Shown: piece after piece, positions 35,635 to 44,300 of the stretch
How the letters are laid out: every line of letters begins with the position of its first letter
Position numbering within the stretch: the stretch's first letter is position 1
Assembly (NCBI GenBank): GCA_019638795.1
Contig: JAHBTB010000007.1
Location: 55,964 to 119,963 of the forward strand
DNA: 64,000 nucleotides
Reading direction: 5' to 3'
Source: Fimbriimonadaceae bacterium
GTDB lineage: Bacteria; Armatimonadota; Fimbriimonadia; Fimbriimonadales; Fimbriimonadaceae
Position numbers and translations under genes: made by a program
The notes under the pieces: model-generated
Seen by the model: the letters and a program-made list of their open reading frames with translations, nothing else
Told to the model about the DNA's origin: nothing
Databases searched by the model: none

Positions 35635-37818
35635 ATGGCGAAGCTTCCTGTCCCGATTGACAAGCTCATCGACGAGTTCGGGCCGCACCCAGCCTACGTG
35701 CCCCCCGGGGGATGGCAGGGACGCGACGCCCCCGACAAGCTGGTCAAGACCCATTGCTGCTTCTGCGGCATGCAGTGCGGCATCCAGTTGAAGGTCAAAG
35801 ACAACAGCGTCATCGGCTTTGAGATTTGGGAGGAGTTCCCGTTTAACAAGGGCAAGTTATGCCCGAAAGGTGTCAAGCGGTACCTGCAAGGCGGCCATCC
35901 CGACCGTCTGATGGACCCGATGAAGCGGGTGCCGGGCAAGGGCTTTGTGCCGATTTCGTGGGAGGAGGCCTACAGCGAGACGGTCCGTGCGATCAAGGAC
36001 GTCCAGGCGAAGTACGGGAAGGACGCTGTCGCCGTGCTGTCCGGCGTCTCCCTTACCAACGAGAAGAGCTATTTGATGGGCAAGTTCGCCCGGCTGGGAG
36101 TGCAGACCGCTAACCTGGACTACAACGGGCGACTGTGCATGGTCAGCGCCGGTGCCGGCAACAAGAAGGCGTTCGGGCTTGACCGCGCCTCGAACTACTG
36201 GGAAGACATCGTCCACGCTGACGTGATCATGCTCGTGGGGACAAACGTGGCCGAGTGCTCGCCGATCACGACCGACTACATCTGGCGGGCCCGCGACCGT
36301 GGGGCGAAACTGATCGTGGTCGACCCGCGTGTGACCCCGATCGCCCGCACCTGCGACTTGCACTTGCCCGTCCTCTCGGGCACAGACACCGCCCTCCTGA
36401 CCGGGATCCTGCGGGTACTGATCGAAGAAGGTCACGTCAACGAGGAGTTTGTCGCCGAGCACACCTCAGGGTGGGAAGAGACAAAGGCGTCGGCCCTTGC
36501 CGTGTCTCTGGAGGAGGCAAGCCGCATCTGTGGCGTGCGGGTCGAGGACATCGTCAAGGCCGGGCGCATGTGGGGCCAAGCCAAGACCAGCTTCCTTATG
36601 CACGCCCGGGGGATCGAACACAGTTCCAAGGGCGTCGACAACGTCGTCTGTTGCATCAACCTTGTCCTGGCGACCGGCCGTATCGGCCGCAAAGGGTGCG
36701 GCTACGGCACCATCACCGGCCAAGGCAACGGACAAGGCGGCCGCGAGCATGGGCACAAGTGCGACCAGCTCCCCGGCAACCGCGACATCAGCAACCCGGA
36801 GCACCGCGCCTACATCTGCTCCGTGTGGGGATGCACCGACGAAGAGCTGCCCGCCCGGGGGCACACGGCGCCTGAGATCATGCAACTGATCCACGCTGGG
36901 GAGATCAAGGCCCTGATCTCCATCTGCTTCAACCCCTTGGTCTCCCTGCCCGACGCGAACTTCACTCGCGAGGCCCTGGAAAAGCTGGAGCACTACACCG
37001 CGATCGACTTCTTCCTGAACGAGACCGCGCACCACGCCGACATCGTGCTGGCCGGTTCGCTGCATGAGGAAGAAGAAGGGACCAGCACGAGTGCCGAGGG
37101 CCGGGTCATCAAGATCAACAAGGCCGTCGACCCACCGGGCAACGCCAAGGCCGACACTGAGATTATCTTGGAACTGGCCCGGCGGCTGGGGCGGGGGAAG
37201 TACTTTGACCATTTCAAGAAGTCGGAGGACATCTTCAACGAACTCCGCGTGGCCAGTCGAGGCGGCACCGCCGACTACTACGGCATCACCTACGAAAGGA
37301 TCGAGAAGGAGTTCGGTGTCTTTTGGCCATGCCCCGAACTCGACCATCCCGGTACCCCACGGCTATGGGAGGACCTGAAGTTCAAGACTCCCGACGGTAA
37401 GGCCCACTTCAACGCCGTCACATACCGCCCGCCGATGGAGGAGCCCGACGACGAGTACCCGGTCGTGCTGACCACGGGGCGCGTCGTGTCGCAGTACCTC
37501 AGCGGCACCCAGACCCGGCGCATCGGCGGTTTGGTCGACCTGTGTCCCGAGCCTTATGTCGAGATCCACCCGACCTTGGCCGAAAAGTACGGGTTCAACG
37601 ACCAGGACTGGATGCGCGTGCGAAGCCGGCACGGTGAGGTCGTCCTCAGGGCCAAGGTCGTGACGACGATCCGCCCGGACACCGTCTTCATCCCCTATCA
37701 CTGGCCCGGCCGTAGGTCGGCCAACAACCTCACCGTGCGCTCCTTTGACCCCGTGAGCGGTATTCCCGAGTACAAGCGGGCCTGTGTGCAGTTGGAGAAG
37801 TGCGGGCCGCCGGAATGA
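35635..37818 (+). CDS. Molybdopterin oxidoreductase, nitrate-reductase-like (NapA/NasA branch)
   Basis: 727-residue catalytic subunit with bis-MGD cofactor. The N-terminal 4Fe-4S ligands are C41-x2-C44-x3-C48 and C76. The predicted Mo ligand is Cys168 in YNGRLCMVSAG, the context found in Nap/Nas nitrate reductases. GQGNGQGGREHGHKCDQLPG and the C-terminal domain (VVLTTGRVVSQYLSGTQTRR) also fit. There is no Tat signal, so the enzyme is probably cytoplasmic. Substrate (nitrate or another oxyanion) is inferred. It overlaps the hemerythrin gene by 4 bp; partners Rieske, ferredoxin and NarI-like subunits are encoded nearby. Confidence 0.88.
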   Translation: MAKLPVPIDKLIDEFGPHPAYVPPGGWQGRDAPDKLVKTHCCFCGMQCGIQLKVKDNSVIGFEIWEEFPFNKGKLCPKGVKRYLQGGHPDRLMDPMKRVPGKGFVPISWEEAYSETVRAIKDVQAKYGKDAVAVLSGVSLTNEKSYLMGKFARLGVQTANLDYNGRLCMVSAGAGNKKAFGLDRASNYWEDIVHADVIMLVGTNVAECSPITTDYIWRARDRGAKLIVVDPRVTPIARTCDLHLPVLSGTDTALLTGILRVLIEEGHVNEEFVAEHTSGWEETKASALAVSLEEASRICGVRVEDIVKAGRMWGQAKTSFLMHARGIEHSSKGVDNVVCCINLVLATGRIGRKGCGYGTITGQGNGQGGREHGHKCDQLPGNRDISNPEHRAYICSVWGCTDEELPARGHTAPEIMQLIHAGEIKALISICFNPLVSLPDANFTREALEKLEHYTAIDFFLNETAHHADIVLAGSLHEEEEGTSTSAEGRVIKINKAVDPPGNAKADTEIILELARRLGRGKYFDHFKKSEDIFNELRVASRGGTADYYGITYERIEKEFGVFWPCPELDHPGTPRLWEDLKFKTPDGKAHFNAVTYRPPMEEPDDEYPVVLTTGRVVSQYLSGTQTRRIGGLVDLCPEPYVEIHPTLAEKYGFNDQDWMRVRSRHGEVVLRAKVVTTIRPDTVFIPYHWPGRRSANNLTVRSFDPVSGIPEYKRACVQLEKCGPPE

Positions 37819-38261
37819 AGCGGCACCCCGCCCTCGAACCGTTTTCGCGGGACCACAATGACGGCCTGATCCTGGCCAGGCACCTGGTCGGTAGGTCGCC
37901 CGACGCGGTCGAGGAGTTTGAGAAGGCTTGGTCGGACGAACTGCGCGACCACTTTGACGAAGAGGAGCGGTTGCTGGGTGGTTTGGCCGGGGACTTGGCC
38001 GGACAACTGAGGGACGAACACGCGGAGATCGCGCGCTTGGCCGAGGGATTGCCGGGATCAGGGGAACGGTTGGGAGCCGCCCTGGAGGCTCACATCCGTT
38101 GGGAGGAGCGGGTGCTCTTTCCTGCCATCGAAGCTGTTTTGGACAGCGCGGCTGCGGAAGCCCTGTCGCGTGAGACCCAGGCTCTGGAGCGTCGGCGGTG
38201 GACGGCGAACCCGATGCGCGAGCGTCTGGTCCGTCGTCGCCTTGGCGAGTCCGAGGGCTAG
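37815..38261 (+). CDS. Hemerythrin HHE-domain protein
   Basis: 148-residue four-helix protein with a di-iron type His/Glu pattern: FSRDHNDGLILARHL, ELRDHFDEEERLL, LRDEHAEIARL and AHIRWEERVLFPAIE. Hemerythrins bind O2 or NO, or protect iron centres. Starts at an ATGA overlap with the molybdoenzyme, so it is made together with it and may protect or repair the reductase against NO or oxygen (inference). Converges on the small membrane gene with 4 bp overlap. Confidence 0.85.
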   Translation: MKRHPALEPFSRDHNDGLILARHLVGRSPDAVEEFEKAWSDELRDHFDEEERLLGGLAGDLAGQLRDEHAEIARLAEGLPGSGERLGAALEAHIRWEERVLFPAIEAVLDSAAAEALSRETQALERRRWTANPMRERLVRRRLGESEG

Positions 38262-38491
38262 TTCATCTTGAGAAGTCGGTTCACCCCGGCGAGCATCCAC
38301 ACATTGACGGCGAGCAGACCGATGGTCAGGGCGGACGCTTGGACGACCATGTGGTTCCGGCCTGCCAAGAGGTTCTCGAGCACCATGACGAAGAGCCATA
38401 GCTGGCACATAAAGATGATCACGCTGAGCAGGACGAACCCGACAAAGACGGCCGCCTTCTGCCGCCGGCGGTGGTACTTCGGCTGGTACAT
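38258..38491 (-). CDS. Small two-helix membrane protein (DUF6755-like)
   Basis: 77 residues from ATG 38491, which overlaps the Rieske stop. A basic N-terminus ([13 protein letters not shown]) precedes two membrane helices (FVGFVLLSVIIFMCQLWLF and ASALTIGLLAVNVWMLAGV). Third gene of the ferredoxin-Rieske operon. Probably an accessory or anchoring subunit of the redox complex; no catalytic motif. Confidence 0.75.
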   Translation of the reverse strand: MYQPKYHRRRQKAAVFVGFVLLSVIIFMCQLWLFVMVLENLLAGRNHMVVQASALTIGLLAVNVWMLAGVNRLLKMN

Positions 38492-38988
38492 CAGTGCTCC
38501 CCTTTGACGACGCCGACCGCCCAAATCTCACCGTTGCGGTGCGCCAGCTTGATCTTGGGGATCGGATGGGGCGGCGGCCCCTGAAGGACTTTGCCGTCGT
38601 CGATGTCGAACGCCCCGTTGTGGCACGGGCAGTACAAGAGTTCTCGGCCGTCGTGGACCTCGTAGCCCACCGGACACGACAGGTGGGTGCAGCGACGGCT
38701 GTAAGCGACAAACTCGCCGTCGCGCTTTCTCACGAGGAGGCACATGTCGGTGGGGCGGGGATAGTTGAACGGTAACGCCGTCCCGGGCTGGAGGTCCGAC
38801 TCGTCACACACCTTGGCCGGGTCGAACCGCCGCTCGTCCTTCGGCACGAGGGAATAGGCGGCCAAGGCGGTGGTCCCCACTGCGATGCCCCCGCTGGCCA
38901 GAGTCATGAACCGGAAGAACTCCCTCCGGGTCACAAAGTGGTCGTCTTCCCATTCGATGGGGAAGTCTTCAGAGAGTTTGCTACTCAT
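38491..38988 (-). CDS. Rieske 2Fe-2S protein
   Basis: 165 residues. The N-terminus has a Tat-like segment, [10 protein letters not shown], then one hydrophobic helix ([20 protein letters not shown]) that likely stays as a membrane anchor. The cluster-binding motifs CTHLSCPVG and CPCHNGAFD carry the two Cys and two His ligands. Starts with ATG 38988, overlapping the ferredoxin stop. Links the quinol-oxidising cytochrome b and the iron-sulfur subunit in the proposed chain. Confidence 0.92.
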   Translation of the reverse strand: MSSKLSEDFPIEWEDDHFVTRREFFRFMTLASGGIAVGTTALAAYSLVPKDERRFDPAKVCDESDLQPGTALPFNYPRPTDMCLLVRKRDGEFVAYSRRCTHLSCPVGYEVHDGRELLYCPCHNGAFDIDDGKVLQGPPPHPIPKIKLAHRNGEIWAVGVVKGEH

Positions 38989-39599
38989 TGGTGGTGTGCC
39001 TCCACGGGGCGGGCGGTGGCGAGCAGGTCGGACTTCCTCACCACGGCGTCGGGCTTGACCTTCAGCCGTTGGGTGCCAGCCGGCATCATGAGGTTGACCT
39101 TGGTGTGGATGGTCCGGTTGCCAAAAATGAACTCGTTGATCGGCGTGCCGGCACGCTGGGCGGCGATCTCCTCGGGTGTGCCGAAGAAGAGAGCCCCCGA
39201 CGGGCAGACCGCCGCGCACATCGGTTTGAGTCCGACTGACGTGCGGTCGTAGCACATGTCGCACTTCATCATCTGGTCGACCTCGACGTTGTACTTGGGG
39301 ACCCCGAACGGGCAGGCGAAGACGCAGTTGGTGCAACCGATACACCGAGGTTTGAGCGAGCTCTGGACGACACCGTCCGGCGTCCTCTTGATCGCGTCAG
39401 CGGGGCAGACCATCGCACAGGCCGGGTCGTCGCAGTGCATGCAGATGATCGGCGTCGTCTGCACGGTGTCGTGCCGCTGGATCTGCTCCAGGTGGATCAT
39501 CGACATCCCCGGATGCGTGTCGCACTCTGCGCAGGCTTGGACGCAAGCGTTGCATCCGATGCACCGACTGGGATCGATATAGAATTGACGCTCGCTCAC
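38985..39599 (-). CDS. Four-cluster 4Fe-4S ferredoxin subunit (NarH/HybA/NrfC-like)
   Basis: 204 residues with four ferredoxin-type Cys groups: [42 protein letters not shown] and CDMCYDRTS...CAAVCP. This is the electron-transfer subunit typical of membrane-associated molybdoenzymes. Starts with GTG 39599; no separate leader is evident. First gene of the operon ferredoxin-Rieske-small membrane protein. The TATGA-N6-TCATG site at 39634 lies at about -42. Confidence 0.93.
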   Translation of the reverse strand: MSERQFYIDPSRCIGCNACVQACAECDTHPGMSMIHLEQIQRHDTVQTTPIICMHCDDPACAMVCPADAIKRTPDGVVQSSLKPRCIGCTNCVFACPFGVPKYNVEVDQMMKCDMCYDRTSVGLKPMCAAVCPSGALFFGTPEEIAAQRAGTPINEFIFGNRTIHTKVNLMMPAGTQRLKVKPDAVVRKSDLLATARPVEAHHQ

Positions 39600-39633
39600 T
39601 CCTTCACTTTCGCACCGCCAAGCTCGTCCTCGC

Positions 39634-39649
39634 TATGATGCGCGTCATG
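39634..39649 (-). promoter_or_regulatory. Crp-family operator 4, TATGA-TGCGCG-TCATG
   Basis: Centre 39641.5, which is 42.5 bp before the first base of the ferredoxin GTG, or -41.5 if the message has a one-base leader. The -10 region (GAAAGT) is weak, as expected for an activated promoter. One arm differs from the consensus in its last base. Confidence 0.6.
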
Positions 39650-39737
39650 TTTTGGGCGAAACGGCTCGGTCGTGCGCCTAGAGTGATTATGGCGGAGACT
39701 GCCGTCCCAGGTGTCGGACGGGGGGCAAGACAAACAA

Positions 39738-39767
39738 AGAGACTCCGGCGGTGGTGCCGGAGTCTCT
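39738..39767 (-). terminator. Terminator after tRNA-Asn
   Basis: Perfect 12-bp stem (39738-39749 with 39756-39767), six-base loop, followed in the minus direction by TTTGTTTG. Ends the tRNA transcript 9 bp past its CCA. Confidence 0.85.
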
Positions 39768-39775
39768 GAAGTCGG

Positions 39776-39851
39776 TGGCTGCCGCAATAGGACTCGAACC
39801 TATGACCCGCTGATTAACAGTCAGCTGCTCTACCAACTGAGCTATGCGGCA
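39776..39851 (-). tRNA. tRNA-Asn (GTT)
   Basis: Full cloverleaf on the minus strand: acceptor TGCCGCA/TGCGGCA, D-arm AGCTCAGTTGGTAGAGC, anticodon stem GCTGA/TCAGC with loop CTGTTAA (anticodon GTT), T-loop GGTTCGAGTCC. CCA is encoded (39778-39776). A -10 box TATACT lies at 39868-39863, 11 nt upstream. Confidence 0.95.
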
Positions 39852-39924
39852 ACAGAACGGCGAGTATACCAAGGGGTATCGGCGCGATGGGTCCGAGACT
39901 TGAGGCCGGTTCCCTTTGGGCCGG

Positions 39925-41262
39925 TCAACCGCCCTGTTTGGCGCGGAGGGCGTCGACGTGGTCCACCTCGTCTTGCAGGTGCTGGACCCGCTCGCGCACC
40001 TGGGCCAGCAGCGTCTTGGGTGGGGTGGGGTCGAGCAGGTTCATCTTGTCGATCGCGTTCTGGAGTTCCCGTTGGTACTCGTTCCAGACCGGCGTCCGGG
40101 GGGTGAAAAACGCGTTGTGGCTCAGGGCCTGGTCGCGGAACAGCTTGATGTAGGGGTTGGGGTGCTTCGCGTAAAAGTCGGGGCTGACCTTGAGGAGCGG
40201 GGAGAACTTTTTCTGCCCCAAACAGAGAGTCTCCATACCTTCCTGGGACTGGAGGTACTTGAGAAACTCGAAGGCCTCCCGGGGGTGCTTGGCCCCACGG
40301 GGGATCGCAACGATGTCTTGTTCGACGATGACCCGGCCGGCAAGGTCGGGGCGGTCGTCCGGATGAGGGAAGGGGGCGGCCGCCCAGTCCAGCTTGGGGT
40401 TGTATTTTTGGATGAAGTTGGCCATCCAGACCCCTTGCATGACCGTGGCGACGCTACCGTCGATGAAGGCGTTCCGGGGTGAGTTGAACTGGCCAAACCC
40501 CTGCCGAAACGACTGCATCTGGCTCGACCCATAGCGCCGGGCAAAGCTCTGCATCCAGGTGAAGGCCCGGACGTTTTCGGGCAGATCGGTGGTGATCCGG
40601 CCTGCCTTGTCCATCAGTGTCCCGCCAAAGAAGTAGGGCCAGCTCCACGGCCACCACCCGGGCTCGGTCGGCAAGAACCCGGCCCTCGTGACATGGCCGT
40701 CCGAGTCTTTCCTCATGACCATCTCGTCCATCCGGTCTAGTTCACTGAACGTGCGGGGGGGCCGGTCAGGGTCCCAGCCAGCTTCGCGGAGGACGGCGCG
40801 GTTGTAGTGGAGCGCGGTCGTCGCCGGCGTCGCGGGGAGGGAGTACACCGTCCCCTTGTAGGTGCACAGGTCAAAGCAGGCAGGAATGTAGTCCGAACGC
40901 TTGATGCCGGCCTCCGCGCACATGCCGTCGAGGGGGGTCAAGGCGTGGTAGTAGGCATAGAGCGGCACGTTGGCGCCGGCGATGCCCGCCAGGTCGGGGG
41001 GAACTCCGGCAGCGGTCGCGAGCATCGTTTTCTCTTCGATGCCGCTGACCGAGAGGTACTCGACGTGGACCTTGTCCTGCCGCCGGTTGAAGTTGTCGAT
41101 GACCCGGCGCATCGCGTCGGCCTCGAAGTCGGTCCACCCCGACCAGCACGTGACGAGGACGCGGCCGGGATATGTTTTGGGCCGCGACACCCGCTCCGTC
41201 TCGGCGACCGAGACGACCACGGCCGTCAGGGCCAGTCCCAGCCAGATGTTCCCGCCCTTCAT
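39925..41262 (-). CDS. Extracellular solute-binding protein, family 1 (sugar type)
   Basis: 445 residues. N-terminal hydrophobic segment GGNIWLGLALTAVVVSVA without a lipobox Cys, so secreted or membrane-tethered. The family-1 fold shows as VLVTCWSGWTDFEADAMRRV, YSLPATPATTALHYNRAVLREAG, and GVWMANFIQKYNPKLDW. Normally delivers oligosaccharides to a CUT1 ABC transporter, but no permease or ATPase is nearby, so it is an orphan. ATG 41262 gives the signal segment; the upstream GTG only adds non-conserved residues. Confidence 0.85.
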   Translation of the reverse strand: MKGGNIWLGLALTAVVVSVAETERVSRPKTYPGRVLVTCWSGWTDFEADAMRRVIDNFNRRQDKVHVEYLSVSGIEEKTMLATAAGVPPDLAGIAGANVPLYAYYHALTPLDGMCAEAGIKRSDYIPACFDLCTYKGTVYSLPATPATTALHYNRAVLREAGWDPDRPPRTFSELDRMDEMVMRKDSDGHVTRAGFLPTEPGWWPWSWPYFFGGTLMDKAGRITTDLPENVRAFTWMQSFARRYGSSQMQSFRQGFGQFNSPRNAFIDGSVATVMQGVWMANFIQKYNPKLDWAAAPFPHPDDRPDLAGRVIVEQDIVAIPRGAKHPREAFEFLKYLQSQEGMETLCLGQKKFSPLLKVSPDFYAKHPNPYIKLFRDQALSHNAFFTPRTPVWNEYQRELQNAIDKMNLLDPTPPKTLLAQVRERVQHLQDEVDHVDALRAKQGG

Positions 41263-41330
41263 GGCCGCCGTCAGTCTATCCCCGGTCCCGGTCGGGAGGC
41301 CCGGCGGCAACTCGGGGGCGCGCCCAGCGT

Positions 41331-41789
41331 ATGAGCATAACAGTGACGACGCGGACCCTGCGACAAGACGAGAAGCTCTTGGCGGCGGCCAACCATGTGG
41401 CCAGCATCTTCTTTCCGTTTGTCGGGCCTCTGGCCTTCTGGGCGGTCGGCCTTGTCGTGTCGCGCTATGTGGCCTACCACGCCCGGGTCGCCCTTCTGGA
41501 AGCCGTCCTGTTCAAGGCGGCCACGGTGGCGGTCGGGATCGTCTCCTTGGTGCTCACCTTGACCAAAGTCAAAGAGACCATCGAGACGAGTGGGGCGGCG
41601 TTCACCTGGGACACGGTGTGGCAGGCCGCCCTGAAGTTCGTCGTCCTTTGGGCGCTCTTCTTTCTCGCCGAGTTCGTGACGGCGGTGCGGTCGCTCTTCC
41701 AGGCGCGGGACGCCTACCGGGGCAAGGTGAATCGCAAGACGGCGGAGCGGTTTGGTAACCGATACGGCCTCGAGCTCCGCGGCGGTTGA
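41331..41789 (+). CDS. DUF4870/Tic20-like membrane protein
   Basis: 152 residues. LRQDEKLLAAANHVASIFFPFVGPL, then YVAYHARVALLEAVLF (the conserved xxxFHARQAL-like stretch of DUF4870) and two further hydrophobic helices (ATVAVGIVSLVLTL and FVVLWALFFLAEFVT). Function unknown. ATG 41331 chosen because the conserved region starts there. Divergent from the solute-binding protein. Confidence 0.75.
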   Translation: MSITVTTRTLRQDEKLLAAANHVASIFFPFVGPLAFWAVGLVVSRYVAYHARVALLEAVLFKAATVAVGIVSLVLTLTKVKETIETSGAAFTWDTVWQAALKFVVLWALFFLAEFVTAVRSLFQARDAYRGKVNRKTAERFGNRYGLELRGG

Positions 41790-41968
41790 GGGGCTGGCAC
41801 ATTCTGCGCCTCGCCACCCTTTCGCTCACTCTACGTCCGTCGCCTGCCTGAGACATGGGCTTGGGCAGAAAGGGCGGCGTGCAGACGCACCTCTTGGGGA
41901 GGACGGCGGCGCAGGGACAGAGGCGGCGGGCCGGTTGATGAGATGACATCGACTCTCAGAAACAACAA

Positions 41969-41990
41969 CGAGGCCGCAGAGACGGCCTCG
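41969..41990 (-). terminator. Terminator after tRNA-Ile
   Basis: Perfect 8-bp stem CGAGGCCG/CGGCCTCG (41969-41976 with 41983-41990) followed in the minus direction by TTGTTGTTT, 20 bp past the tRNA end. The rest of the 41790-42010 gap shows no gene. Confidence 0.75.
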
Positions 41991-42010
41991 CCAAAGTCGA
42001 ACTGGTTGGT

Positions 42011-42092
<82 letters not shown>

Positions 42093-42131
42093 CTGCGGAT
42101 GATACCTCTTTGGCGGCCGGTGCTAGGACGG

Positions 42132-42521
42132 TCACCGACTTTGGCGGTTGATTTCCCGCCGGAGCCGGGCACCGAGGATCCGGCTGAGGGACAGGCTGGC
42201 GTCGTCACCGTCCAGGCCCATCACCGCGGCGGAAAGGTACGCCTCGTAGGTGCCCGACCATTCCACAAGCCGCATACCGTCGCTCTTGGCCCGGGGGTCC
42301 AGAAGTGCCGCCGAGACTTGCGGGGCGCGCAGGCGGCTCTCGCCAAGGAGGCTTCCTAGCCTGACCGCGACGCGTTCCGCCTTGACTGTCCCGGCCTCTA
42401 GGCGGGCCATCGCCGCCTCTGCCTCGCCAAAGCCCTTGCTGATCCTGGCCAGACCGTCGCCGACAGGGTCGGCCGGCCACGTGGCCAGCACCAGGGCGAC
42501 GATCGCGACAGAGGCGGGCAT
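42132..42521 (-). CDS. Hypothetical exported protein
   Basis: 129 residues from ATG 42521. N-terminal hydrophobic segment ASVAIVALVLATWPA looks like a signal peptide; the rest is helical (ARISKGFGEAEAAMARLEAG, AERVAVRLGSLL) and ends in basic residues (LGARLRREINRQSR). I recognise no family. The gene lies directly behind tRNA-Ile; reading frame and composition match neighbouring genes. Confidence 0.5.
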   Translation of the reverse strand: MPASVAIVALVLATWPADPVGDGLARISKGFGEAEAAMARLEAGTVKAERVAVRLGSLLGESRLRAPQVSAALLDPRAKSDGMRLVEWSGTYEAYLSAAVMGLDGDDASLSLSRILGARLRREINRQSR

Positions 42522-42671
42522 ACTGGTGTTTCGGCGGGGAAACGGGTTACGTTCAGGGTGGCCCGCGCGTCCGAACATAAAGACAAGCCGCGGCAATCTG
42601 CCAGACCGCTTCGGTATGCTTCATTGAAGTGTGCGCGGGCGTTTGGCCAGGCCGCACAAGGACGACACACG

Positions 42672-44288
42672 ATGCTTCGCACGACCCGTACGTTCGCCCT
42701 GCTCTTGGCGACGGTCATTGCTGGTGCCGCCTCGGCCGCGTTCGACGGACCCGCACCTGTCGCTTGGCGCTGGGCTGAGTCGACGACCGCCTCTCCCGGC
42801 GGATCGCCCCAGGTCGACAGCCGCGCCGCCTACGTGGCGGTCGGCGGCTACATGTACGGCATTGACCGCCACTCGGGCAACCAGCTATGGAGGTTTCCTT
42901 CGGGCGAACCGATCGCCGGTGTCTTCCGCACGGGATGCGTCCTCGCCAACGGCGTCCTCGTCGCGATCTCCGACGACCGGCAGATGTATGCCGTCGACGT
43001 GGCCACTGGCGCCAAGAAATGGCAAGTCCCCCTCGGTGACACCGTGGTCGCGACCCCGGTCGTCGCCGGCGACTACGTGGTGGTCGGCACGACAAGGAAC
43101 GACCTGTACGCCTACCAACTCGCCGACGGCAAGCCGTTCTGGTCCAAGCCGTACCACCTGGAATCCGTCCTCCACCCCTACCTGGCCGTGTGGGACAAAA
43201 ACGTCATTTTGAGCACGGCTGACTCCAGCCTCATCATGGTCGACGTCGTCGCCCAGAAGGAGCGGTGGCACCGTGGCCTGCAACGGCTCTCGCCCGGCGC
43301 GTTCACCGTTTCCAACGACCGGGTCTACGTCAACTCGAACTCCTATCTGATCGCGTTCCGCGCCAACACCGGCGGCGACGTCTGGCAGGTCAACACCGGT
43401 GAGCTCCTCGCCGGTGCGCCGTCGGCGAGCCCCGACCTGGTGGCGACGGTGTCGCGCAGCGGCAAACTGGTGACTTACCGTGGCAACGGGAGGCCGGTCA
43501 TGCCCAAGGGCGTGGACTTGTACTCGCCGGTGGCCGGTGCACCCATCGTGATCGGCAACAGCGTCATCGCGGCGACGAAGTCCGGATCGGTGAACCTGCT
43601 GGACGGCCAGACTGGCGACCTGAAGTGGAACTTCACGATCCCGCCGCTCTTCAAGGGCATCAAGGCCGCTCCGCAGGGCGGTCGGACCGGGGCCAATTCG
43701 GGCGGTGGCCCGGGCTTCCCCGGTGCCGGTGCACGCGGCGGAAGTTCGACCCAAGAGGGCGAAGAGATCAAGGCCGTCCCGGCGGTCTGGACGCCGACCT
43801 TGGACGGTGACTCGCTCTTTGTCCTTGCCGGTGACGGCAGCATGTTGCTCTTTGACAAGCGGTACGGCGTCGACCTGACCGCGCCGAGCGCGACGATGGC
43901 CTGGCCGAACGCCGGTGACCAGATCTGCGGGCTCGCCCCGTTGGAGATCGTCTTCAAGATCGAGGACTGGGGGGTCGGCGTCGACCCCAACAGCATCAAG
44001 GTGACGATCAACGGCCAAGAGTATTCGACCGAGCCCATGCGCGAGGGGTACGTCTCCGTCAAGGTGAACGCGATCAACCCGCGCAACAAGCCGCTTGCCG
44101 ACGGACGGGCCACGTTGGTCGTCCACGTCACGGACTGGCTGGGCAATGTGCTGGACCAGAAGTTCTCCCTGACCATCGACAACAGCCTGAAGCCGTTGGG
44201 TTCGCCGAAGAAGCCCGAGTCGACGACCGGCGGGTTCCCCGGTGCCGGTGGCAAGGGTGGCGGCGGAGGCAGCGCGGACGGCGGATAG
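42672..44288 (+). CDS. PQQ-type beta-propeller repeat protein, exported
   Basis: 538 residues. Signal peptide FALLLATVIAGAASA, then repeated propeller blades: GGYMYGIDRHSGNQLWRFP, DRQMYAVDVATGAKKWQVP, NDLYAYQLADGKPFWSKP, SGSVNLLDGQTGDLKWNF. About 380-540 is a separate domain (TAPSATMAWPNAGDQICGL, with Ig-like features) and a Gly-rich tail. Resembles BamB/PQQ-like proteins that bind partners rather than acting as dehydrogenases; no PQQ dehydrogenase active site is visible. ATG 42672 places the signal peptide at the N-terminus. Confidence 0.8.
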   Translation: MLRTTRTFALLLATVIAGAASAAFDGPAPVAWRWAESTTASPGGSPQVDSRAAYVAVGGYMYGIDRHSGNQLWRFPSGEPIAGVFRTGCVLANGVLVAISDDRQMYAVDVATGAKKWQVPLGDTVVATPVVAGDYVVVGTTRNDLYAYQLADGKPFWSKPYHLESVLHPYLAVWDKNVILSTADSSLIMVDVVAQKERWHRGLQRLSPGAFTVSNDRVYVNSNSYLIAFRANTGGDVWQVNTGELLAGAPSASPDLVATVSRSGKLVTYRGNGRPVMPKGVDLYSPVAGAPIVIGNSVIAATKSGSVNLLDGQTGDLKWNFTIPPLFKGIKAAPQGGRTGANSGGGPGFPGAGARGGSSTQEGEEIKAVPAVWTPTLDGDSLFVLAGDGSMLLFDKRYGVDLTAPSATMAWPNAGDQICGLAPLEIVFKIEDWGVGVDPNSIKVTINGQEYSTEPMREGYVSVKVNAINPRNKPLADGRATLVVHVTDWLGNVLDQKFSLTIDNSLKPLGSPKKPESTTGGFPGAGGKGGGGGSADGG

Positions 44289-44300
44289 CACCGCCCGGCG

